From Talinum fruticosum (taxonomy: Eukaryota > Streptophyta > Magnoliopsida > Caryophyllales > Talinaceae), in contig JAITYX010000003.1 of the NCBI GenBank assembly GCA_021018815.1, positions 13,721,501-13,785,500 of the forward strand: a stretch of DNA of 64,000 nt, given 5' to 3'. This document shows positions 55,008 through 64,000 of the stretch, in pieces; the first letter of the stretch is position 1; each line of letters opens with the position of its first letter. Under the pieces are notes generated by a model, which was not told the origin of the DNA, did no database searches, and saw only the letters and a list, made by a program, of their open reading frames with translations. A program made the position numbers and the translations under genes.

Positions 55008-55611
55008 ATGGATCGAACGTTGGTTTATAACGATAGCAGGAGTATAGAATATCGTGATGGTGTTAACAACTTTCTAGAGATTGCCATCGGACATGCAACC
55101 AAATCAAATGGAGAGTTAGTATTGTGTCTGTATGGACAATGTTTTAACTCCTTAAGATTGAGCCCTAAGGTTGTAAAAGGTCACCTATTTCAGCATGGAT
55201 TTGACACATCTTATAAGCTATTGGTATGGCATGGGGAAGAGGGGTCTTTGAGTAATAACGTAGGAGAAGAGGAAGGGCATGATCAAAATGAAGCTAGTAT
55301 GGAATTAGAAGATCAAGCTAAAGATATGGTTCATAAAGTAGAAGGTGAATTAGTCGATCAACCACATGTATTGGAGCGACTGTTAGCTGATTCGGAGAAG
55401 CCTCTATACCCGGGTGTGATAAATATACCCGTTTATCGGTTGTGTTGAGATTGTTCAAATTGAAAACAGCTAACAACTAGAGTGACAAAAGTTTTACGAG
55501 GCTTGGTGAGTGTGCTCAAAGATATACTCCCGGAAGGCAATGTAATTCCCCGTTACATATGAGGCAAAGAAGATGTTGTGTTCTACGGGTACACCTATCA
55601 ATTGGAATAGG
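55008..55611 (+). pseudogene. TNP2-type (En/Spm, CACTA) transposase, first part
   Basis: MDRTLVYNDSRSIEYRDGVN at the start and HLFQHGFDTSYKLLVWHGEE at about residues 60-80 mark a transposase-associated domain. An acidic linker follows (EEEGHDQNEASMELEDQAKD) to a stop at 55448. In shifted frames the family continues (SDKSFTRL, YEAKK-like) up to 55611, where the hAT-like insertion begins. The second part resumes at 61180. CACTA transposases cut and paste elements with CACTA ends. This one is disrupted by insertion and frameshifts. Confidence 0.8.
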
Positions 55612-56559
55612 TGGGCTAAATACAGGTCGGGTCTGTTCGGGTTCGGGTAAAATATGTGTTGGATATATTTTAGGTTGGGGTAAAGTACAGGCGGTTGTAT
55701 ATCAGATTATACGGGTTTCGGGTCGACCCAATGGGTTGAGACCGTAATTTTAATAAGTTATTTTTCTTTTGTAAATTATAAAAATTCAACATATTTTTGC
55801 CTTTTTTAAAGTAACATATTTTTGCTTTAAATTGCCCATAATTCTACGAAAAAGTATAGTGTTTGTATTTTCTAAAAAGAATATTGAAAAAATTCAAAAT
55901 TTCCATCATCATATTTCGTAAGGAATACATTAAGTCAAATGACTTGATTGCTTTATCCTTTCACATAAGAGTAATGAAAGGTTGGACCAATAATGAGGTA
56001 GATAACAATGAGTTATTCTATTAATGACTTGTTTAAGGTTTTGATATTTATTTCAACTCTTATATTATACTAATTCACATTTTATGCTTTGTTACATTTA
56101 TTATCAATAGTAATAAAGATCAATATTATAAGGAGGTTTTACGTGTATTTACTACATTTTGAAAAATATCAAGAAAGAGTCAACCTGGTCGGCTAACAAA
56201 CCCATTTTATCCACTAGGAAAATTCCGACTTCATTTTAACCCAACCTAATGCCCATCTTAGCCTTTATGGTTCAAGTATGACCAGAATAGTTTCAAATAA
56301 ATGAGAATTGGAGATTTACAATAAATTAAAATTATTATTTTTTATTATAACATCGAAATCTATATTATTATAGTAATATTATTTCTATAAAAAAGTATAT
56401 TATTTAAGATGTGATCGAGCATATTCAATTTACCAAAAATACAACAATATAACTTGTGCATTTTTAATATTTTTAATATATAATGCCATTTAAATCCATA
56501 TATATTTTGTTAAAATTTATTATGTATAGTTTACGTACACTACTACAAAACTGTTAAAT

Positions 56560-56815
56560 AGCGATGGACACGGTTCCGTCGCTATACAACGACTGAAACC
56601 GACAAAAGCGGCAATCGTGTCGGACAGACGACGGAAATAGCGACGGGATATTCCGTGGCTAATCCAGTAACCGAGGTATTTCGGATTTTCAGATCTAGAA
56701 AAACCAAAAAAAAATTTAATTATATTAATTTAGTCGTTAGCGACGGAAAATTCTGTCGCTAATAAAAAAAATTTATTAGCGACGGAACAGACGACGGACT
56801 GTTCTGTCGTTAACA
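56560..56815. repeat. Left subterminal repeats of the CACTA element
   Basis: Copies of agcgacggaa, tccgtcgct and variants lie in both orientations. The counterpart is at 60510-60780. Known role in the family: binding sites for the TnpA-like accessory protein. Confidence 0.8.
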
Positions 56816-56818
56816 AAT

Positions 56819-57010
56819 TGCGAGCAAGAGTGCCCAGCCGTCGACAACCTCCTCCCGTCGTCGGTTCGCCCGTCGCCGCCGTCTCCGGCCGCCCCTCCTT
56901 CCGTCCGTCACCCTTCGTTCGCCGCGTGAGGAACCCGAAGGCCAAAGACGGGTGAGTTCTCCTTGGTTACTCCCGCCCCTTGTGCCGCCGCTGCTATTGC
57001 CTGTCCCGAC
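56819..57010 (+). other. GC-rich segment with a splice-donor-like end inside the CACTA element
   Basis: About 190 bp rich in ccgtcgccg, cctcctcccgtc and gccgccgcc within otherwise AT-rich DNA, including gacgggtgagttctcc (possible donor) at about 56949. It may be a first, untranslated exon of the transposase or a captured gene fragment. No protein family is recognised. Confidence 0.4.
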
Positions 57011-57149
57011 GCCGCCGCCGCCCGTGTCGCCGCGTAGTGCAAGGTATTGATTTAGGGTTTTTAATAATTTAACTTCAAATTGATGAATTTATATAATTTA
57101 TTGCAAATTAATGTTGTTTGTGAGTGAATTTGAAAAGAAAAATGTGCAA

Positions 57150-57410
57150 ATGTGTTATTTATGTATAGATGTTGTGTTGTTTAAAGTATGTGAGGTTAGA
57201 TTCGTTGGAAATTATTGTTAAAGGTGAAGTAAATGTTATTTATGTATAGACGATGTGTTGGTTAAAGTATGTGAGGTTAGATTTGTTGGAAATTATTATT
57301 AAAGTTGAAGTAAATGTTATTTATGTATAAAATTTGTGTTATTTAAAGTATATGGGGTTAGATTTATTGGAAATTATTGTTGACGTTAAAGTAAATGTTA
57401 TTTGTGATTT
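57150..57410. repeat. 81-bp tandem repeat, about three copies
   Basis: ttatttatgtatag recurs at about 57155, 57236 and 57317, with aaagtatgtgaggttagatt and ggaaattattgttaaag in each unit. Confidence 0.85.
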
Positions 57411-57819
57411 ATATATGTGCAATTGTTTGTGGTTTATATAAATTTATTTAACATTTGAGAAATTATTAATAAATAGTGGTTAGTTGTGTGAAATTAGAAA
57501 TGAAATGTTTGTTGCAAATTTTGAAATAATTGTATACATTATAATTGTGTGTGCGTTATTTTATACTAATTAGGTAGAAATAATGTAATCAATTATATTT
57601 GTGTGAGTTTATTTATGCTAATTAGGTATGATTAGTTTAATTATGACATAAATGCTTACGAGTAAAATATAGAAATTAAAGAAATTTATGTATAAGAAAA
57701 GTGTATATGCATAATGGTTATATATATTATGTTCATTATAGAAGAAATGTAATCATAACATCGCCATATATTGATTACTAACTAATAATTTAATAAATTG
57801 TTAAATGTCAATCATAATA

Positions 57820-60200
57820 TATATGGACGGGCCTACGTATCGTAGATGGATATATCGTAGGTGATTACCCGATAGAGTTGGGTATAGACAAGAGTTTTTA
57901 GACGACGAAAATGGCTCCAATCATATGAACTACGACTATGTAGCATCAAATATCAACCGTATGAATAACATGGTCACGAGATGCCTTGATCTCAAATCAA
58001 GGCTTTACAAGTGAGCCTCCAAATATCCATGCCCAAGCTTTCTTTAATATGGTTGAGGCTGCCCAACGACCTTTGTGGATAGGAAATGAAACTCACACTG
58101 AGTTGTCCGCCACCGATTAGAATGTTAAGCATCAAGTCCGACTATAACATGCCTCAAAATTGCTTTAATGAAATTGCTCAACTTATGAAGTAGATTTGTT
58201 CGCCCGATAACCGAGTTCCTTGTGACATTCACCATGCAAAGAAGGTCATTAAAAATCTTGGATGTTTACTAATAATGTTTTTATGTTGTTTATGTTAGGA
58301 AATATGGAGAGAGGTAGAGGCGGGTCGAAAAGATCAGCTACTCGGGGAAGGGCTTGAAACGTCGCATCGATGGTGAAGGTAATGATGTAAGCACTTCTAC
58401 CCCCTCTCAAAACCCTCCTAACCTTCAGTCTCCTGTAGGTGGAGCACTATCTCCATACTCCCCTTACAACCAAACTCCAATGGGTGGGTCATTCATTCCT
58501 AACCCTCCTTATTTCCAACCTCTAAACATCCCACACATGCAAAGCCCAATGGGTGGGTCTTTAATCCCAAACCCTCCATATTCTCAACACCCTCATATGT
58601 ACTCAAACCCGCCCAATATGTACATATATAACCATATATGGTACGACCAACCACGCATCCACATTGATGTCGAATAAAGGCCACCAGAAAGGCCTACAAA
58701 TGATGGGCCAACTGATGCGAGGCAACGAGCATGCTAGCCTTGAATCAAGCAGTGCTAGCAATCGGGAAAAGATTTGGATCGAGCCAGATGGTGAAGGGTA
58801 AGTGTGATAATAAGTAATAAAATAAATTAAGCTTAATAGTAGAATAGTATAACTAACTGTTTTCTATGTTTCTTGATTAGGTTCTTCCCCATTGATAAAG
58901 TTGTGGGCACGATTTCCCATATCTTCCAAAGAAAGTATGACGGAGAATGGCTTACATGGGGTAAAGTTCCTTGATCACAACGTGATCCGTGGTTTTCTAA
59001 GTTCAAGGTAATGACAAATCTTTAGATTTCTGAATTTGAGATAACATAATCACTTATTGTGCATGTTTAAGCATTATATTATAATTTCATTACTTATAAA
59101 CTACTTTTTCAGTTATACAGAAATTTTTCACTTAGTCTCCAACCGATGAAGTCTAAATAAGAAGAAATTTTGAGAAGAAAGGAAGTGATTGATTAAAGGA
59201 TTTCATGCTGAAGGCAAGGAAAAATAAGAAGAAGCCGAAATGGTTGGATGATAACTACTGGCGAGAGTTGTTGGAATATTGGGAAACCGTTGACTACAAG
59301 AAGTTCCGTGAGCGAGGCTCGAAAAACCGCCATGCTGATCAAGGTGGACTTGGTTCATCGCTCCATACTTGTGGCTCAATCCCTATGACGGAGCATAAGC
59401 GGCGATTGGTACATACCCCGAAATTAGTGATTACGCATGCAACTATTAACATGTTCATATTAGTAAATTAAATCTATACCAACACCAGTTTGTATTTAGA
59501 TGAAGGAGCTTAAAGGAATTCAGCCTCTACCGACCCAACTATTTTCACGAACGCACAAAACAAAAAAGGACGAATGGGTCGACCAAAAATCCAAGGCCAT
59601 TTATGTGAGTAACCTTATATATGCAATTTTCATATTTTTCAATATATGGTTTTCTTTGACAACCTATGATAGTTACATGCCTTAAATATTTATATATTAT
59701 TCAGGACAAGTTTCAAAAAGAGTGGGAAGAGTTGCAAAACACTCAACCCACTCAACCTTCTACTCGATGACCCCAACTCTTCCGAGGATCATATCTCCAC
59801 CCCTTCACAACATGAGTTGTGGGTCAAAGCCAATGCGAACAGGAAAGGTCGCATTTATGGACTTGGATCCGAGGCTAAAAACTTAAAACCAACCATGTCC
59901 TTTAAATCACCGAAAGCTTCTACTCCGGATGACTTAGATTTGAGAGCAACGAGTGCATAATTTAGCTTCCAAGTTACATCAATGGATTGAGCGTGCTCGT
60001 GTGCTTGGGTTGGAAAATAAGTAGCTTAAAGAAAAGGTGGATAGTTTCATTTGGGCCAATAGTACACTTCATTGAATTCATAAAATCTCAGCAAGCATCC
60101 GGATCTCACCATCGACCAGTACAACCACAAGAGGAAGAGGAAGAGGAAGAGGAAGAGGAAGAGGAAGAGGATGAGGAAGAGGAAGAGTGAGGACCCCGAA
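57820..60200 (+). pseudogene. Ptta/En/Spm-family transposase, multi-exon, frameshifted
   Basis: Possible leading exon at 57820-58020 (MDGPTYRRWIY, then RQEFLDDENGSNHMNYDY in another frame). A Pro/Asn-rich exon follows (from ATG 58304; PPNLQSPVGG, NPPYFQPLNIPHMQSPMGGS) to 58676. Next come SNREKIWIEPDGEGFFPIDK and FQRKYDGEWLTWGKVP (58750-58975) and the Ptta core: LKARKNKKKPKW..DNYW (59211), FRERGSKNRHADQGGLGSSL and HTCGSIPMTEHKRRL (59314-59412). The last segments read QLFSRTHKTKKDEWVD (59530), DKFQKEWEEL (59700), LWVKANANRKGRIYGLGSEA (59816) and KLHQWIERARVLGLENK. The tail over 60126-60188 is a GAGGAA repeat (poly-Glu or Gly-Arg depending on frame). The protein mobilises CACTA elements. Stops make it non-functional as given. 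Confidence 0.8.
60126..60190. repeat. GAGGAA microsatellite at the transposase C-terminus
   Basis: About ten hexamer units, one with gaggat. ORFs on both strands over it are repeat artefacts. Confidence 0.85.
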
Positions 60201-61179
60201 TTCATTGTGAGCTTTTGTGTATTGGTGAACATTTTGCAAACTTTTCACATGTGTTTATGGTTTCTTGTGAACTTTTGTATGGTTGTTTTTGTGAACTTCG
60301 AATTGGTTTTAAATATGTTTGGATTCATTATGATTTTGAACATGTATGTTGGATTTGTATATCCAACTTGGATGAGTACTTTGTGGCCGGCATATGTAAA
60401 TGCCAATTGTAAATGTCACATATGTGAATGTTGGATTTGTATATCCATTCACAATTTTTTTACTAGGGTAATGAATTATTAGAAAAATGTATTTAGGAAT
60501 TTTGCCAAGATAGCGACGGAAAGCGGCGATTCGCAACGGAACAGCGACGGATCAATGACGGATTAGCGACGGAACAACGATGGAATAGTGACGGATCTGC
60601 GCGAGATCAGCAACGAAATACCACTATTTCCGTCGCTAAATTAGCGATAGAAATTTCATTCCGTCGCTGGTCCGTCGCTAATTAACGATAAATTTTGGAA
60701 TTTCCGACGGAATATTTCCGTCATTGTTTCCAAAAATCCATTGCTATTTCACAATTTTCCGTCGCTATTTCCATCGCTAATTGTCCGTTTTATATTAGTG
60801 GTATATAATTTCTTTTATGAGAAATAATTGAGAAAAGAAATAGTATTAGTGTTTGTAAATTAGTGCGATCATTATGCAACGTGTCTCTAAACAATGTGAT
60901 ATAATAAATAACCATCGAGTAAAAACATGTAACAAAATAAAAGCGAGAAACATATAAGAGGCATAAAACATCCAATCAACAAGTCACAAAGTGAAAATTG
61001 TTATTTTTATTGCCGTGATCCAACAGGTCAAACGGGTTTGGGGCTGGTTTCACCCACTATTTTACGTGTTTTTGGATTCGTTTTTTCGGGTTCGAGTCGA
61101 GAAATTCATGTTTAAAACGCAAAATTTTTGGGCTGGTTCAGGTTGGGTGAGTTTTTCCAGGTCTACCTACGGGCATAGG

Positions 61180-62325
61180 GTATAAAAAGATATATGCATA
61201 CCCAGACAATTGCATATTGTACCGAAAAGAACATGCATATAGACATGAATCTTGTGAATGTGGTGTACCTCGATACAAAATGAAAAACATCGATGGAGAG
61301 AGTATTGAGGGACCTCCCGCAATGATGTTTTGGTACTTGCAAATAATACTGAGGTTTAAGCACTTGTTTCAAGTGCAAATGATACCAAGAACTCGATGTG
61401 GCATGCCACTAGAAGAATATCCGATGACAAGCTATGTCACCCTGTAGATTCTCCTCGGTGCAAAAAGATAGTTTCATTGTTCACAAGATTTGGTTGGGAG
61501 GCACCGAATCTACGACTCGATCTATTTATGGATGGAATAAACCCCCATGGTGACCTCGGTAGCAAGCACAACACTTGGCTCGTTCTTTTGGTTAATTACA
61601 ATCTTCCATCCTCGTTGTGTATGAAGCGCACGTACATTATGTTGTCAATGCTGATTTTTGGGCCTAAATAGTCAAGAAATGATATAAATGTGTACTTTAC
61701 GCCTTGTTGAAGATCTAAAACTCCTCCGAGATGAAGGTGTTTTGATTTTTTATGCATATCGTTAAAAGCAATTTACATTGCGAGTTATGAACTTCACCAC
61801 AATTAATGACTTCCCCACATACCGAACTTGTCCGGCTACGCCGCCACGAGCCATAGGGCATGCCCTATTTGCGTAGAGGGTAATTGCTCCTATCGGTTTA
61901 AGCATGGAAAGAAGACGACCTATCTTGGACACCGAAAGTATCTTCCTTATTCCCATGAATGTCGTAAGAAAAAAAAGGCTTTTAATGGCAAACCCAAAAT
62001 GGACTCTACTCCAATTCCATTAACAGAACAACAAATTTATGAACAATTGAAGGATCTTGATGTGGAGTTCGACGAGCCATACCGACTTCAATCCGAAAGC
62101 GAGTGTGTGGAAAAAGAGATCAATAAATTTTTATCTTCCATATTGGAAAGAGTTATATGTGAGACATAGTATTGATGTGATGCATATAGAGAAAAACATT
62201 TGTGAAAGTCTCATTAGCACTCTTTTGAACATACTTGGAAAAGACTAAGGACCAAGAGAAAGCAAGACTCAATTTGCATGAAATTGGAATACGTGAATAA
62301 CTAGCACCACAACCAAAGGGGAAAA
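61180..62325 (+). pseudogene. TNP2-type CACTA transposase, second part
   Basis: It continues the gene split at 55611: YPDNCILYRKEHAYRHESCE and CGVPRYK (zinc-ribbon-like cysteines, 61200-61290), then MWHATRRISDDKLCHPVDSP (61396). The catalytic-domain signature LFMDGINPHGDLGSKHNTW and VLLVNYNLPSSLCMKRTYIM follow (61528-61650). Then SHRACPICVEGNCSYRFKHG, YLGHRKYLPYSHECRKK (61846-61970) and HSIDVMHIEKNICESLISTL (62165-62230). Frame breaks occur at about 61444 and 61670 and near 61800 and 62150. It ends at 62325 where an X LTR begins; the C-terminus and the right transposon end are missing. Confidence 0.88.
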
Positions 62326-62328
62326 AAC

Positions 62329-62985
62329 CGTAGGAACCACGACCCAATCCCCCATGACCGAGTTTCCCCATGAATGTCGGGTCTCTCTTTTTGAAGAGGA
62401 TTTTTAAAAATGATTTTATGAAAGTTTATTAGAGAAATGGGGATGTACCTCTTATTAAGATTTCCGATTTTTGTAATCCGATTTAAAATAAATTAAGGAA
62501 AGGCGATTGACGATTTTATTAATAATTTATTTTAGAAATTATTTTTGAAAGCCTTGGGATGTTATTTCAGAAATTAAGAAAATAACAAAACAGAACAAAT
62601 TCATCTTTGTCCCAAGTATTTTGGGCCAAATCGGTGTAAAAACACCGACTTAGACAAAAGCCTTGCCTGGTGACTTCCGTGCGCCGGCAAGAGCCGAGCA
62701 CGATACGGTCGCCGGTGCCAACCATGGATCATGACTAAGGTGATCAGTCTCGGTCCATCGCTTAAAATGTCAGAAATAAAGAATCCTCTTTTTGTGATTT
62801 TCGATCGAAACACCGAGGAGCAAATTAAAGAGATAAAAAAATAGAGTCGCTAGTCGGTTTTAGCGAATAAAAACTAACAAACATAATAAAAGACTCTTTT
62901 AATCATAATGTGAAAAGTCTAATCTTGAAATAGGTTTAAAACTTGACTCCATCGTTCAAGAACCAAGGATTGAGATTCGAGGGTA
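62329..62985 (-). repeat. Fragment of an X-family LTR
   Basis: Begins CGTAGGAACC, resembling 24346-25240 (ccatgaatgtcgggtctct; gagtcgctagtcgg; ttggaccaa-like caatccttgg). It stops at about 62985 after gattgagattcgag. Inserted in the TNP2 gene. Confidence 0.7.
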
Positions 62986-64000
62986 ATGTATAGTGGGGCG
63001 GAAGCAAAAGAAAGGAGAAAACCGCAAGGAAGCAACCCGGGCAGAATAGGTCCTGCAGGCGCAATCTTGGGAAAACGGGTGAAAGAGGGGTCAAATGAAA
63101 GAGTTTTTGGCTGAACATTGGTGGGGGATGAGGTAACTGGTTAGGGAAGGTCTGGGCAAAATTTGGGAATTTTCGGAGGTCGGGAACACCTTGATCCGCA
63201 AGCCGAAGTTGGCGATCTTGGGCTGGACATACGGGTCGATACTCTTTGTTTGGATCAAAGGTGGGGGACGATAGGGTTCTTAGATGAGGCTAATTTTTGG
63301 GGGAGGGAAAGTAGACACACTCGAAGGATGGTGGGTGAAACTTGGGCTGAAATGGACAAGTGGATTATGAGATATGCAAGTCTCGAAAATTAGTAACCGA
63401 TATAACCAAGGATCCCACCGATACAAAAACACCACTATGGAACACCTTGGGGCACCTCTTCCCTTGCCGGATACGGAAACACCACCGAAAGGTTAGAAGA
63501 CTCAATAGGACACCACAAAGTAGCCACGCTTGGATATAGCAATTGAGATTTTAGAGGAAACGAGCAATCCGAGCTCAAGACATTCATTTAATCATCCAAG
63601 TTCTCTTTACATTGTCATCACAAGCTGAATTTATAAGCAACAAAAATAACATTTAGCTAAGCTGAAAATTAAACTAAAATATAATAAAGATGCTTTCCTC
63701 CTCTCCAAGTTAAGCTAAGATGAATTCTAGCCAAGTATTTGGTGAATTGGGAACATGTGGCCACGGTTGCTTTCCCCTTTGGCAAGCTTCTAACAAACCA
63801 TCTTCCACCATAGTGAGTTTTTTCTAGAATGCTCCTCCTTAGGCTCCTTTGAGTGCTCTCCTTAGGTATGTGACTTGTGCTCTTCGGACCCTTGGACCGG
63901 CCAGAATGTGCATCAATTTATTTATATTCAAATAGCACTTCTCGGTTTTGACAAGGCTGATCTCATCTTGCTTAAACGTGGAGAATTTAGCTAGCTTGAT
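62986..64000. other. Unclassified retroelement-like sequence to the window end
   Basis: No family is recognised in the ORFs here, including 63163-63393 on +. The 63410-63560 part (aacaccac, accttgggg, gagattttagaggaaacga) resembles the non-coding part of the chromovirus-like element at 52590-52830. A minus-strand leader-like sequence lies at 63600-64000. Confidence 0.35.

Larger units (their letters stand above)
56538..60800 (+). mobile_element. CACTA (Ptta/En/Spm) transposon, complete ends
   Basis: The left end CACTACTACAAAACTG and right end TTTTATATTAGTG are imperfect inverted repeats starting CACTA, flanked by GTA on each side (56535-56537, 60801-60803), a 3-bp target duplication. Subterminal zones (56560-56810 and 60510-60780) are filled with agcgacgga/tccgtcgct repeats in both directions, the transposase-binding repeats typical of CACTA elements. 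It contains a broken Ptta-type transposase. Length 4263 bp. Confidence 0.93.
55612..61171. mobile_element. hAT-like non-autonomous element split by a CACTA element
   Basis: It interrupts the TNP2 frame exactly, between LSIGIG and YKKIYAYPDNCILYR. It is flanked by GGAATAGG (55604-55611) and GGCATAGG (61172-61179), 8 bp with one mismatch, the length hAT elements generate. Both ends carry GGGTCGGG/GGTTGGGTGA-like GT-rich repeats with reverse complements inside (56225-56245). Terminal inverted repeats are weak (tgggctaaatacagg versus gtaggtagacctgg), so the class is tentative. No hAT transposase is seen. Confidence 0.5.

Noticed and set aside
56730..56945. 71-residue minus ORF in the GC-rich part of the CACTA element
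   Set aside because: It overlaps subterminal repeats and low-complexity GC sequence; no homology recognised.
60047..60232. Minus-strand ORF with a Leu/Phe run over the GAGGAA repeat
   Set aside because: A shadow of the microsatellite at the transposase C-terminus; the coding strand is +.

Overview
This is a stretch of a flowering-plant nuclear genome, almost certainly repeat-rich (pericentromeric-like) heterochromatin. No housekeeping gene, rRNA or tRNA gene, or CRISPR array was seen. Nearly everything that can be named is a transposable element (TE): Ty1/copia and several Ty3/gypsy retrotransposons, CACTA DNA transposons, an hAT-like insert, solo LTRs, minisatellites and AT-rich microsatellites. 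The one gene-like relic outside a recognisable element is a broken FAR1/MULE-type protein at 16.4-17.3 kb. Plant identity rests on plant-only families: the plant mobile domain (PMD), FAR1, the Ptta/En/Spm transposase and plant-type primer-binding sites. The species cannot be named from the sequence.

Layout. 1-3521: a copia element on + with gag-pol deleted (partial LTR, short internal piece, LTR), inserted in an LTR of gypsy family X. 3522-10811: X1 on the - strand, a Tat-like gypsy with 3' LTR, polypurine tract (PPT), minisatellites, gag, primer-binding site (PBS) and 5' LTR. 10812-16250: X3 on +, cut by a solo LTR and carrying an antisense PMD gene. 16.4-21.8 kb: FAR1 relic and AT-rich, microsatellite-rich DNA. 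21.8-24.3 kb: integrase and chromodomain end of a chromovirus. 24.3-29.5 kb and 40.4-43.6 kb: LTR copies, X2 with a second PMD copy, minisatellites and a gag. 29517-40442: a copia element of SIRE/Maximus type on - with 1575-bp LTRs and a perfect TTTCC target duplication. 43.6-46.4 kb: another gypsy (5' LTR, PBS, gag, protease). 46.6-51.2 kb: X4 with the best PMD gene copy. 51.2-53.8 kb: chromovirus fragments. 55.0-62.3 kb: a TNP2-type CACTA split by an hAT-like insert that is itself split by a complete Ptta-type CACTA. 62.3-64.0 kb: more LTR debris.

Two observations stand out. (1) Family X carries a multi-exon PMD gene antisense to the element, just upstream of the PPT and 3' LTR. Three copies here (X2, X3, X4) share the arrangement; they have a TATA-like sequence about 125-145 bp before the ATG, and X3 and X4 share exon structure. 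PMD capture by plant TEs is known, so the novelty here is the architecture and promoter, not the domain. (2) Reading frames and LTR pairs differ again and again by indels that turn CAG, CTG, CCG or CGG into CGAG or CTCG. These are the plant CHG methylation contexts. Methylation-driven consensus error is a plausible cause, and many of the 'frameshifts' here may not be real.
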